64,000 nt of DNA, from positions 4,898,001 through 4,962,000 of the forward strand of contig NZ_CP107780.1 in the NCBI RefSeq assembly GCF_036345175.1, given 5' to 3'. Numbering within the stretch: position 1 is the first letter of the stretch; the number at the start of each line of letters is the position of its first letter. The stretch comes from Streptomyces sp. NBC_00576. GTDB lineage: Bacteria > Actinomycetota > Actinomycetes > Streptomycetales > Streptomycetaceae. Below, one piece after another: positions 1 through 7,725 of the stretch. A program made the translations under genes and the position numbers. The notes under the pieces are model-generated. The model saw nothing but the letters and a program-made list of their open reading frames with translations. It was not told where the DNA came from and did no database searches.

Positions 1-228
1 GCGCTGGCCGAGGCGATGGAGGGTTTCGGCGTCGCCGAGGCCGCCGCCGCGCACGGTGTGCCGGTGCTGGAGATCCGGGCCGTGTCCAACCCCGTCGGCC
101 CCCGCGACCGCGCCGCCTGGCGCATCGGCGACGCGCTCACGGCCCTGACGGAGGCCTTCGGGAAGCTCACGCCGGTACTGGAGAGTTGGAACCCACATGA
201 GCAGCATCCACACGAGCCCGCAGACTGA
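1..228 (+). CDS. mqnB: futalosine hydrolase, C-terminal part (gene starts before the window)
   Basis: Only the last 75 or so codons are present; the frame is open from base 1 to a TGA at 226-228. The visible protein contains VPVLEIRAVSNPVGPRDR followed by a W-RIGDAL helix, the usual C-terminal end of nucleosidase-fold MqnB proteins. MqnB releases hypoxanthine from futalosine to give dehypoxanthine futalosine in the menaquinone pathway in the cytoplasm. The next gene, mqnD, starts inside its last 32 bases, so the two are very likely one transcript. The identity rests on this short tail plus the mqnD neighbour. The N-terminus and any promoter lie outside the window. Confidence 0.85.
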   Translation, partial: ALAEAMEGFGVAEAAAAHGVPVLEIRAVSNPVGPRDRAAWRIGDALTALTEAFGKLTPVLESWNPHEQHPHEPAD

Positions 229-1078
229 GCAGACCGGACAGCCGCTGCAGATCGCGTACTCGCCCTGCCCGAACGACACCTTCGTCTTCGACGCCTGGGC
301 CCATGGCCGGGTGCCGGGCGCGCCCGCGCTCGACGTGACCTTCGCGGACATCGACATCACCAACGGTATGGCCGAGCGCGGCGAGTTCGACGTACTGAAG
401 GTGTCGTACGCCGTGCTGCCGTACGTCCTCGACGAGTACGCGCTGCTGCCCTGCGGGGGTGCGCTGGGCCGGGGCTGCGGCCCGCTGGTGCTCACCCGTG
501 AGGCGGGGGCCGACCTGACGGGACGTACGGTCGCGGTGCCGAGCGAGCGGTCGACGGCGTATCTGCTGTTCCGTCTCTGGGCGGCGGACACGGTCCCGGG
601 CGGGGTCGGGGAGGTCGTCGTGATGCCGTTCCACGAGATCATGCCGGCCGTGCGGGACGGGAAGGTCGACGCGGGGCTGGTCATCCACGAGGCGCGCTTC
701 ACGTACCGGAACTACGGGCTGCACAAGCTCGCGGACATGGGCGAGCACTGGGAGGCGACGACCGGGCTGCCGATCCCGCTCGGCGCGATCATCGCCAAAC
801 GGTCGCTGGGAGCCGGAACGCTGGAACTGCTGGCCCAGGCCGCCCGGACCTCCGTACGCGCCGCCTGGGACGACCCTGAGGCCTCCAGGGCCTATGTCCT
901 GGAGCACGCACAGGAGATGGACCCGAAGGTCGCCGACCAGCACATCGGCCTGTACGTCAACGAGTTCACCGCCGACCTCGGCGAGGACGGCTATGCGGCG
1001 GTCCGGGGGCTGCTGACACGCGCGGCGGCCGAGGGGCTGGTGCCGCCCCTCGGCCCGAACGCACTCGATTTCCCCTAG
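197..1078 (+). CDS. mqnD: 1,4-dihydroxy-6-naphthoate synthase
   Basis: The 293-residue protein has the MqnA/MqnD periplasmic-binding-like fold: IAYSPCPNDTFVFDAW near the N-terminus, then DIDITNGMAERGEFDVLKVS and PSERSTAYLLFRLW. The SPCPND-F-F motif is typical of MqnD, which cleaves cyclic dehypoxanthine futalosine to 1,4-dihydroxy-6-naphthoate for menaquinone. Length is normal for the family. ATG 197 lies within the 3' end of mqnB (32-base overlap), which implies translational coupling. Residues 1-15 are variable and poorly conserved, so a start slightly downstream cannot be excluded. A convergent cold-shock gene follows. Confidence 0.93.
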   Translation: MSSIHTSPQTEQTGQPLQIAYSPCPNDTFVFDAWAHGRVPGAPALDVTFADIDITNGMAERGEFDVLKVSYAVLPYVLDEYALLPCGGALGRGCGPLVLTREAGADLTGRTVAVPSERSTAYLLFRLWAADTVPGGVGEVVVMPFHEIMPAVRDGKVDAGLVIHEARFTYRNYGLHKLADMGEHWEATTGLPIPLGAIIAKRSLGAGTLELLAQAARTSVRAAWDDPEASRAYVLEHAQEMDPKVADQHIGLYVNEFTADLGEDGYAAVRGLLTRAAAEGLVPPLGPNALDFP

Positions 1079-1080
1079 AG

Positions 1081-1110
1081 GTCTCCGAAGTCTTCGCAAT
1101 CTCCGGAGAC
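1081..1110. terminator. possible weak bidirectional hairpin between mqnD and the cold-shock gene
   Basis: GTCTCCG at 1081-1087 can pair with CGGAGAC at 1104-1110 across a 16-base loop, directly after the mqnD stop. The site lies in the 53-base gap between two convergent genes. There is no T-tract, so termination is an inference from position. Confidence 0.35.
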
Positions 1111-1131
1111 GTCTTGCACGTCTTGCCCGTC

Positions 1132-1515
1132 TTACACGTCCAGTTGGTCGGCGACCGCCCGCAGCAGGCCCGCGATCTTCGCGCCCGAGGTCTTCTCGGG
1201 GTAACGGCCCCTTTCCAGCATCGGCGTGATGTTCTCCAGGACGGTCGTCAAGTCCTGGACGATGGAGGCCAGTTCGTCGGGCTTCTTGCGCTGTGCGGCC
1301 GCGACCGACGGGGTCGGGTCCAGGATCACGACGGAAAGCGCCTGGTCACCGCGTTGGCCGGCGACAACTCCGAACTCCACGCGCTGGCCCGGCTTGAGGG
1401 AATCGACTCCGGCGGGCAGGACCGAGGAATGGACGAAGACGTCACCGCCGTCGTCGCGGGAGAGAAAGCCGAAGCCCTTCTCACTGTTGAACCACTTGAC
1501 CTTGCCGGTGGGCAC
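1132..1515 (-). CDS. cold-shock domain protein with C-terminal extension
   Basis: Residues 1-67 form a CspA-type cold-shock domain: GKVKWFNSEKGFGFLSRDDGGDVFVHSS holds both RNP motifs (KGFGF and DVFVH). An approximately 60-residue extension follows (QDLTTVLENITPMLERGRYPEKTSGAKIAGLLRAVADQLDV), predicted helical. Ordinary CspA proteins are about 67 residues, so this is the long actinobacterial type. It should bind single-stranded RNA or DNA in the cytoplasm. It converges on mqnD. It differs from the short Csp at 36254-36460. The function of the tail is unknown. Confidence 0.92.
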   Translation of the reverse strand: MPTGKVKWFNSEKGFGFLSRDDGGDVFVHSSVLPAGVDSLKPGQRVEFGVVAGQRGDQALSVVILDPTPSVAAAQRKKPDELASIVQDLTTVLENITPMLERGRYPEKTSGAKIAGLLRAVADQLDV

Positions 1516-1711
1516 GTCTGTTCCTCGTCCTCATACTCGTCGGAAAACTGCTTCGGGCTGCTTGAAACTGCTACGAACTGCTGGCGGGAAAACGGGTCTT
1601 GATAGCACTTGGGCGGGTCGCTGGACCCGCCGGTACCAAGGCTAATGGTCGACAGGCGGGTGACAAGACGCCACCGGGTTGTTCCTTCGGGCAGGGAACT
1701 ACCCTGGTCGA

Positions 1712-1969
1712 GTGCGTGACAAAACCCAAACGAATTCCGCCGCGGCCGGAGATCGGCTGATCCGTGCCGGTGCCATCGTGTTCTTCGTCGGTGCGGTGGC
1801 CACTTTGGTCACCGTGGCCCCATTTCTCCTCGGCACGACGCCATTCCCGACGTTCATGTTCGGCTTGAGCATGCTGATGGGCGTCGGCTTCCTCGTCGCG
1901 GGCGCCGGGGTGCTCCGGTCGGTGGCCGAGGGCCGCCGTCAGGCGCGCGCGGCCGTCGCGTCCGAGTAG
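1712..1969 (+). CDS. small two-helix membrane protein of unknown function
   Basis: The protein has two hydrophobic segments, AGAIVFFVGAVATLVTVAPFLL and FMFGLSMLMGVGFLVAGAGVL, with short charged ends, so it is a predicted small integral membrane protein. I chose GTG 1712 (VRDKTQTNSAAAGDRLIR) because the residues encoded upstream of it look non-coding; an in-frame ATG at 1679 would give a longer version. The last 31 bases overlap the end of the convergent HAD gene. I do not recognise a family with an assigned role. Confidence 0.7.
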   Translation: MRDKTQTNSAAAGDRLIRAGAIVFFVGAVATLVTVAPFLLGTTPFPTFMFGLSMLMGVGFLVAGAGVLRSVAEGRRQARAAVASE

Positions 1970-2628
1970 CCCGGGTCGCCCGGGTCTCCGTCATAGGAGG
2001 CCAGCCAGGCCGGGAAGCGGGTGAGGTCGTCGAGGACGACGTCCGCACCGGCCGCGCGCAGCTCAGCTGCGTCGCAGGGCCCGGTGGGCACGGCGACCGA
2101 CAGGGCACCGGCGGCTCGCGCGCCGCGTACGTCTCCGACGTGGTCGCCGACGTACACGCTCGCGCCCTGCTCGCGCAGCGCCACCGCCTTCTGCTCGGCC
2201 CACAGGTTTCCGATGACCTCGTCGGGCTCGATACCGAGGTGCGCCAGGTGGAGTTTGGCGTTCGGCTCGTACTTGGCGGTGACGACGATCGCCCGCCCGC
2301 CGGACTCCCGTACGGCCGCGATCGCCTCGCGGGCGCCGGTCATCGCGGGGGTCGCGGTGATGGCGATGGCCGGATACATCGCACGGTAGAGATCGCTCAT
2401 GGCCTCGATGCGATCGGCCGGAAACCAGTGCACGAGCTCGTCCGCGAGTGGCGGTCCGAGCCTGGTGACGGCCAGGTCGGCGTCGATGAACGTGCCCGTC
2501 CGCTCGGCGAGCGCCAGATAGCAGGCGTGGATGCCGGGGCGGGAGTCGATGAGGGTCATGTCGAGGTCGAACCCGACGGTGAGCGCGCGGGAGGACGCCG
2601 GCGAGGCCATGGATGTCATATGCACCAT
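1939..2628 (-). CDS. HAD-superfamily hydrolase (phosphoglycolate-phosphatase-like)
   Basis: Motif I is FDLDMTLIDS (nucleophile and acid/base Asp in DxDxT), motif II is VVTAK, and motif III/IV is VYVGDHVGDVRGARAAG, giving a complete HAD catalytic set with a helical cap between motifs I and II. It probably dephosphorylates a small metabolite; PGPase/Gph is the nearest general description, but substrate cannot be read from sequence. No clear ribosome site precedes ATG 2628. In-frame ATGs at 2619 and 2610 are alternatives, as the first residues MVHMTSMASPASS are not conserved. It overlaps the convergent small membrane-protein gene by 31 bases. Confidence 0.88.
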   Translation of the reverse strand: MVHMTSMASPASSRALTVGFDLDMTLIDSRPGIHACYLALAERTGTFIDADLAVTRLGPPLADELVHWFPADRIEAMSDLYRAMYPAIAITATPAMTGAREAIAAVRESGGRAIVVTAKYEPNAKLHLAHLGIEPDEVIGNLWAEQKAVALREQGASVYVGDHVGDVRGARAAGALSVAVPTGPCDAAELRAAGADVVLDDLTRFPAWLASYDGDPGDPGYSDATAARA

Positions 2629-2676
2629 TGTGCGGGAGCGGTCGGAGAGCGGTCGGAGAGCGGTCGGTGACGGTGT

Positions 2677-3765
2677 TCAGCGCGAGCGCTGGGAGCGCCA
2701 GACCAGGAACAGGGCGGAAACGATCGCGGCGCCCCGTAGGACCCACGGCCAGGTCTGGGTGAGGGCCTCGTTCATGTGCCCCTCGGCGATGGGCTCGCCC
2801 CAGCGTCCCTGCGTACGGCCCCACAGCCATCCGACGCCGGCCGCGACCGCCGCTCCGGGCAGATAGACGACCGCCCACTTCGTCTCGGCCTGGGACAGCC
2901 GGCGCGAGGCGTAGGCGATGGCCCAGCCGATGAGGAGGGCGTAGAGGTTGCCGAGGACGGCTCCCGCGACGAGGAGGCCGGCGGCGAGAAGGAGCAGCGG
3001 GTTGCTCCAGCGGCCGGAGGGGAGGGGGATGCGCAGCCGGGGACGCCGGCGCGGTGCGGTATCGGTTTCCCCCTCGTCGCCTCCTTCGTATCCTTCGTGC
3101 CCTTCGGCGACGGCGGGTTCGGAAGCCTCGTCAGCAGGCTTCGCCCGCTCCCTCGCCTTCTCCCCTGCCTTCTCCAACCTGGGTGGCGGCTTGAGCAGGT
3201 CTGGGATCTCCACCCCGCCGACGAACCCGGGCGGAAGGCTGTCCACGTCCGTGAGATCCCCGAGCGGGCCCGTGCGACGCGCCAGCCACCAGTCGGTGTC
3301 CGGGAGCCCGTCCGTACCCCCGAGATGGGGCGGAGCGGGATCACCCCCCGAAGGAAACGGAGCGAACGGCTCCGCCGCCTTGGACGCCTCCGCCGGACGC
3401 GGACGCGGTACAAGACGCCCGAGCCCCTTGCTCTTGCCCTTGCGCTGCGGCTCCTCGCGGTCGCGCTGTACGGGCACGGAGGCACGCGGCGCCTCGGGCG
3501 CACCGGGACCCGCGCCGGCGCCGGCCACGACCTCGTCCGGGGTGCCGATGCGGTCGAGGATGCGGCGTACGGAGGCCGGGCTGTCGACCGGCGCCTTGGC
3601 GCGACGACGGTCGATCTCGTCGCGCAGCCCGGAGACCAGACGCATCCGGGCGCCGGACGGCAACTGTCGCTGCTGGGCCAGGTCGCCGACCTTGCTCAGA
3701 TACTCGTAGACGACCTGGTCGCTCTCGATACCCACGAAGCCAGACGTTACCGGCATCTCCATCAA
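2677..3765 (-). CDS. membrane protein with HAAS-like N-terminus and four C-terminal helices
   Basis: The first 75 residues (YEYLSKVGDLAQQ ... DEIDRRR ... SVRRILDRIGTPDEVV) resemble HAAS/DUF1700-type regulatory domains. A long Pro/Glu/Arg-rich, probably disordered linker runs to about residue 245. Four hydrophobic segments close the protein, including LLLLAAGLLVAGAVLGNLYALLIGWAIAYAS. It is therefore a predicted inner-membrane protein with a large cytoplasmic N-terminal part. The start may be GTG or ATG a few codons after 3765, because residues 1-8 are unlikely to be conserved. Function is unknown. An interspersed repeat follows on its 5' side. Confidence 0.8.
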   Translation of the reverse strand: MMEMPVTSGFVGIESDQVVYEYLSKVGDLAQQRQLPSGARMRLVSGLRDEIDRRRAKAPVDSPASVRRILDRIGTPDEVVAGAGAGPGAPEAPRASVPVQRDREEPQRKGKSKGLGRLVPRPRPAEASKAAEPFAPFPSGGDPAPPHLGGTDGLPDTDWWLARRTGPLGDLTDVDSLPPGFVGGVEIPDLLKPPPRLEKAGEKARERAKPADEASEPAVAEGHEGYEGGDEGETDTAPRRRPRLRIPLPSGRWSNPLLLLAAGLLVAGAVLGNLYALLIGWAIAYASRRLSQAETKWAVVYLPGAAVAAGVGWLWGRTQGRWGEPIAEGHMNEALTQTWPWVLRGAAIVSALFLVWRSQRSR

Positions 3766-3821
3766 GGGCGGCGGTACCTCTTCAGCACGGCCAGTACCCC
3801 TTCAGCACCGGCCCGCACCCT

Positions 3822-3890
3822 CAGCCCGTCCGGCGATTGAGGACAAGGCCCGTTCAGGGCCGTAGGGGGGTCTGGGGGCGCAGCCCCCAG
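3822..3890 (+). repeat. Streptomyces interspersed GC-rich repeat, family A copy 1
   Basis: The segment has the order CAGCCCGTCCGGCG-ATTGAGGAC-GTTCAG-GGGGGTCTGGGGGCGCAGCCCCCAG. Related copies occur at 17235-17319, 45569-45635 and, inverted, 58965-59032. The 3' part, CTGGGGGCGCAGCCCCCAG, is a strong hairpin that may end transcripts from either side. It fills the gap upstream of the divergent membrane-protein and helicase-C3 genes. Confidence 0.8.
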
Positions 3891-3960
3891 AAGACGCCCA
3901 CCCAACTCCCCGCACCGACAAAAAGACACCTCACCGCACCCACCCGCTACCGTGGGCGGG

Positions 3961-6519
3961 ATGAGCACCGAGGAGACACCGGCGCCGCGTTCTCTCGCGG
4001 AGGCGCTACGCGCGCGGGACGACGCGTCACTCGCCGCGCTGCTGCGCAGCCGGCCGGACCTCATCACCCCCGTCCCCACCGACCTCACCCAGCTGGCCAC
4101 CCGCGCCGGCACGCGCGCGTCGGTCGTGCGCGCCCTGGAGCGCCTGGACAGGTTCACGCTCCAGACGGCACAGGCGCTGGCCGTGGCCCCGGACCCGGCG
4201 GCCTACGACGATCTGCTGGCTCTCCTCGCGGGCGACGCCACCGATCCGGCGGTCGTCGCAGCCCTGCCCCGCGCCCTCTCCGTGCTGCGCGAGCAGGCCC
4301 TGGTGTGGGGCGGTACGGACCGGCTGCGCCTCGTGCGTACCGCCCGTGAGCTGCTGGCGCCCTCGCCGCAGCATCCGTCGCCGACGGGGCTCGGTCCGAC
4401 GGTCGCGGAGGCGACTGCCGGGATGTCGCCGGGCCGGGTCCAGGAGATCGTGGCGGCGGCGGGACTCACGTCGACGCACGACGCGGTGAGCGCGGTGGCC
4501 TCCCTGACGGCTCTGTTCACCGACCGGAAGCGGATGGCCGCGCTGCTCGACAGTGCCTCATCGGACTCCGTGGACGTGTTGCGGCGCCTCGTCTGGGGGC
4601 CGCCGTACGGCCAGGTCACCGCGGAGCCGGCCGCCCATCTGCGCTGGCTGCTGGACCGGGGACTCCTGCTCCCCACGGCGCCCGGCACCGTCGTACTGCC
4701 GCGTGAGGTGGCCCTGCATCTGCGCGACGGGCGGGCGCACCGTACGACCGAGCCGTTGCCGCCCGGGGTCGAGGCGGCCGCCGCCCATCGTCCACAGGTT
4801 GTGGACAACGCGGCGGCCGGACAGGCGTACACGGCTCTCGCGACCGTCGAGGAGCTGCTGAAGGACTGGGACGAGGGCGGCCCGGCGGTGCTGCGGGCCG
4901 GCGGGCTGAGTGTCCGCGACCTCAAGCGGACGGCCGTCGCCCTGGACGTGTCCGAGCCGGTCGCCGCCTTCTGGGTCGAACTCGCCTACGCGGCAGGCCT
5001 GTTGGCGTCCGACGGCGAGGCCGACGAGCGCTACGCGGCGACCCCGGCGTACGACGAGTGGCTGGAGCAGCCCGCCGCCACACGCTGGGCGCGACTCGCG
5101 GAGGCGTGGCTGACGGCGACCCGGACGCCCGGAGTGATCGGCGGCCGGGACGCCAAGGACCGTACGCTGTCCGCCCTCGGCCCGGCCCTCGACCGGTCCG
5201 CCGCGCCGGAGGTACGCCACCGGGTGCTGGCCCTGCTGGCCGCGCTCCCGGAGGGCACGGCCCCGACCGTCGAGTCGGTGCTGGCCCGGCTGCACTGGGA
5301 GCGTCCGACGCGCGGCCCACAGCAGGACCGGGAGGGCGACGAGGACCTGCGCACCAGGCTCGCCCGCTGGACCCTGTCCGAGGCCGAGTCGCTGGGCATC
5401 ACGGGCCGGGGGGCACTGTCGTCCCAGGGCCGGGCCCTGCTCGGCGCCCCCGCCGCACCGGTGAAGCCGGCCGAGCCGACGGGCCCCGGCGACAAACTCC
5501 CGGTCCACCACCACGACCACCACAACCATCCCGCGCATCCCGTCCCCGAGCCCCTCTCACCGCCCGAGCAGGCCGTCGCCTCCGCCACCGCCGCCCGCCT
5601 GCTCACCCCTCTCCTCCCCGAACCGCTCGACCACGTCCTCCTCCAGGCGGACCTGACGGCGGTGGCCCCGGGCCCCCTCAAGCGCCCCCTGGCCGAGATT
5701 CTCGGCGTGCTCGCGGACGTCGAGTCGAAGGGCGGCGCGACGGTCTACCGCTTCACCCCCGGCTCCGTACGACGCGCCCTGGACGCCGGCCGCTCCGCCT
5801 CCGACCTGCACGACTTCCTGACCGCCCACTCCCGTACGCCGGTCCCGCAGCCCCTCGCCTACCTCATCGACGACGTCGCACGCCGACACGGACACCTGCG
5901 GATCGGCGCGGCCTCGGCGTACGTGCGCTGCGACGACGACTCGGTGCTCAGCGAGATCCTCGCCGACAAACGGTCCGCGAACCTGCGCCTGCGGCGGCTG
6001 GCGCCCACGGTGCTGGCCGCGCAGACCGACCCGGCGACCCTCCTCGACGGTCTGCGAGGCATGGGTTTCGCGCCGGCCGCCGAGTCCGCCGAGGGCGACG
6101 TCCTGATCACCCGCGCCCACGCCCACCGCACCCCGGCCCGCACGGCCCCGGACCCGGTACCGGACGGCCCGCCGGCTCCCGACGGCACGCTGCTCTCGGC
6201 GGCGATCCGGGCGATCAGGGCGGGCGACCTGGCCTCGACGACCCCCCGCAAGCCGACGGAGACCCCGGCCGCGAACGGCGACCTCCCGCGCACCAGCCCC
6301 GCCGAGACCCTGGCCACCGTGCAGGCCGCCGTGATGACCGGCGAGGCCGTGTGGATCGGGTACGTCAACGCCGAGGGCGCCGCCAGTCAGCGTGTCATCG
6401 CCCCCATCCGCGTGGAGGGCGGCTTCGTGACGGCGTACGACCACACGGCGGACGAGGTACGGACGTATCCGCTGCACCGGATCACGGGGGTGGCGGAGCT
6501 GGCGGACGACCAGCCGTAG
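3961..6519 (+). CDS. helicase C-terminal-domain-3 / XPB-N-terminal-like DNA-binding protein with WYL-like end
   Basis: The 852-residue protein starts with a helical region (SLAEALRARDDASLAALLRSRPDLI) typical of the actinobacterial family annotated as helicase C-terminal or helicase XPB/Ssl2 N-terminal domain protein. The middle holds repeated winged-helix-like segments and a His-rich linker (HHHDHHNHP). The Helicase_C_3 core lies around residues 550-705 (PLDHVLLQADLTAVAPGPLKRPLAEIL, then LRIGAASAYVRCDDDSVLSEIL). The last 65 residues (VWIGYVNAEGAASQRVIAPIRV ... GFVTAYDHTADEVRTYPLHRI) look like a WYL ligand-sensing domain. No Walker A is visible, so helicase activity is unlikely on its own. ATG 3961 is preferred over GTG 3952. 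A DNA-repair role with the XPB helicase at 7726 is inferred from family and proximity. Confidence 0.85.
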   Translation: MSTEETPAPRSLAEALRARDDASLAALLRSRPDLITPVPTDLTQLATRAGTRASVVRALERLDRFTLQTAQALAVAPDPAAYDDLLALLAGDATDPAVVAALPRALSVLREQALVWGGTDRLRLVRTARELLAPSPQHPSPTGLGPTVAEATAGMSPGRVQEIVAAAGLTSTHDAVSAVASLTALFTDRKRMAALLDSASSDSVDVLRRLVWGPPYGQVTAEPAAHLRWLLDRGLLLPTAPGTVVLPREVALHLRDGRAHRTTEPLPPGVEAAAAHRPQVVDNAAAGQAYTALATVEELLKDWDEGGPAVLRAGGLSVRDLKRTAVALDVSEPVAAFWVELAYAAGLLASDGEADERYAATPAYDEWLEQPAATRWARLAEAWLTATRTPGVIGGRDAKDRTLSALGPALDRSAAPEVRHRVLALLAALPEGTAPTVESVLARLHWERPTRGPQQDREGDEDLRTRLARWTLSEAESLGITGRGALSSQGRALLGAPAAPVKPAEPTGPGDKLPVHHHDHHNHPAHPVPEPLSPPEQAVASATAARLLTPLLPEPLDHVLLQADLTAVAPGPLKRPLAEILGVLADVESKGGATVYRFTPGSVRRALDAGRSASDLHDFLTAHSRTPVPQPLAYLIDDVARRHGHLRIGAASAYVRCDDDSVLSEILADKRSANLRLRRLAPTVLAAQTDPATLLDGLRGMGFAPAAESAEGDVLITRAHAHRTPARTAPDPVPDGPPAPDGTLLSAAIRAIRAGDLASTTPRKPTETPAANGDLPRTSPAETLATVQAAVMTGEAVWIGYVNAEGAASQRVIAPIRVEGGFVTAYDHTADEVRTYPLHRITGVAELADDQP

Positions 6520-6526
6520 ACACCCC

Positions 6527-6562
6527 GGTCACGCGGTCGGTCACGCAGTCGGTCACGCGGTG
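6527..6562 (+). repeat. three tandem 12-bp units
   Basis: The unit GGTCACGC(G/A)GT(C/G) occurs three times without spacing, just after the helicase-C3 stop codon. It is probably replication slippage. No function is apparent. Confidence 0.75.
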
Positions 6563-6735
6563 CGGTCACCCACACGGGTGTCGACCCGAATTCATGCACG
6601 CCACGCCGGAGACTTCCCACGCACGGGGGAGCTTCAGGCCCGTCCCGCATGCGTGAACGGCCCGCTGGGCAGCCACCGGACGCCCTGATCAAGCTGGTCC
6701 GGCTGCTCCCGTCCCGAAAGGCCCCTGACGTCCCC

Positions 6736-6963
6736 ATGCGTGCCAAGCCCCCCGTCCGCACCCGTTCCCTCGTCGCCATGTCCGCCGCCGCAGTGCTGGT
6801 CTCCGTGGCCGCGCTCGTCGTCGTACTCGCGTCCGAGTCGTCGGCGGCCCCGTCCGCACTGCCGCTGCCGTTGCCCGTCGCCGGCGTCGAGTCCCTCGTC
6901 ACCCAGGGCGTCACCATCGAGGGGCCGCTGGTCAACAACCTCAATCTGCCGCAACTGAAGTAG
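6736..6963 (+). CDS. small secreted or anchored protein of unknown function
   Basis: ATG 6736 gives 75 residues: a basic start (MRAKPPVRTR), a hydrophobic stretch VLVSVAALVVVLASES, and an A-S-S-A-A-P end that fits a Sec signal peptide. The remaining mature part is only about 37 residues (LPLPLPVAGVESLVTQGVTIEGPLVNNLNLPQLK). Upstream in-frame starts exist (6649) but would put charged residues before the signal. It lies between two longer conserved genes, in the 216-base-plus gap after the helicase-C3 gene. No family is recognised. Confidence 0.65.
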   Translation: MRAKPPVRTRSLVAMSAAAVLVSVAALVVVLASESSAAPSALPLPLPVAGVESLVTQGVTIEGPLVNNLNLPQLK

Positions 6964-6983
6964 CCGACCGGTCAGCAGGCCGG

Positions 6984-7583
6984 TCAGCAGGCCGCGACCC
7001 GGGCGTGCGCGGGCAGGCCGAAGTGGGAGCGGGCGGCGGTCTCCAGGGCGGTGGACGACATCGTGTCGTCGGCGTCGGACTCGGCGAAGAAGCTGAAGTT
7101 GTCCTCCGTCCACTCCCCGTATCCCGCACCGTCCGGCGGCTCCTCCCGCGACACGACGCGGTAGTCGCCGTCCGCCTCCCGTGCCAGCCGCAGCACCTGC
7201 GGGTACCGGGCGCCGCCGCACTCCACCAGAGCGCCCGCGCGGACCCCGTACTCCATGCACAGCGTGTTGACACCCGCCCGTACGACACCGTCGTCCTCGC
7301 CGAGGTCCAGCGCCTCGGCCCGGCAGAACCACCGCGCCCGGAGATCCGGCACCGTCTCCCCGTACCCGCTGCCCCGCGAGTCGGCCACGAGCCGGGCCTC
7401 GATCACCGGCCGCACCTCACCCCAGAGACGGCTGTCGACAGTCCCCGACCCGAGCACCCACACCCCCGTCGCCATCAGCACCGCCACGGCTCCCAGCCCC
7501 GACGCCCATCGCCCCACCGACTGCACCGCAGGCTCCTCACCGCGCCGCGCTCCCGCGCCGCTCCCGCCGTACCAGACAGACAT
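6984..7583 (-). CDS. secreted or membrane-anchored protein of unknown function
   Basis: The 199-residue protein has one hydrophobic segment at about residues 30-50 (WASGLGAVAVLMATGVWVLG) after a charged start, then an extracytoplasmic domain with four Cys (in WFCRAEAL, TLCMEYG, VECGGA and the C-terminal VAAC). ATG 7583 was selected because the upstream continuation of the frame reads into the divergent helicase promoter region and has non-coding composition. It ends close to the small secreted gene (convergent). The spacing of the Cys suggests disulfides outside the cell. Function is unknown. Confidence 0.75.
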   Translation of the reverse strand: MSVWYGGSGAGARRGEEPAVQSVGRWASGLGAVAVLMATGVWVLGSGTVDSRLWGEVRPVIEARLVADSRGSGYGETVPDLRARWFCRAEALDLGEDDGVVRAGVNTLCMEYGVRAGALVECGGARYPQVLRLAREADGDYRVVSREEPPDGAGYGEWTEDNFSFFAESDADDTMSSTALETAARSHFGLPAHARVAAC

Positions 7584-7725
7584 CTCTGCCCCGGGGTTGC
7601 CCGTAGGGCCCGTCGACTGTGATGCGGGCTGTGCTGCGGTGTGATCCGCGCCCCGCCGTGACCATGCGCAGGTAAGGCACACTGGACGTTTGGCCGTAGG
7701 CCGTACGGAAGGGATGTGCACGTAC
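7584..7725. promoter_or_regulatory. divergent promoter region between the secreted protein and XPB helicase genes
   Basis: This 142-base gap must contain both divergent promoters. GGAAGGG at 7707-7713 is a good ribosome site for GTG 7726. No operator-like palindrome was picked out. Confidence 0.5.

Noticed and set aside
167..1099. Long minus-strand open frame of about 310 codons opposite mqnD
   Set aside because: Its composition is Arg/Gly/Pro-rich without motifs, and it mirrors the third-position GC of the real gene; such shadows occur throughout this window.
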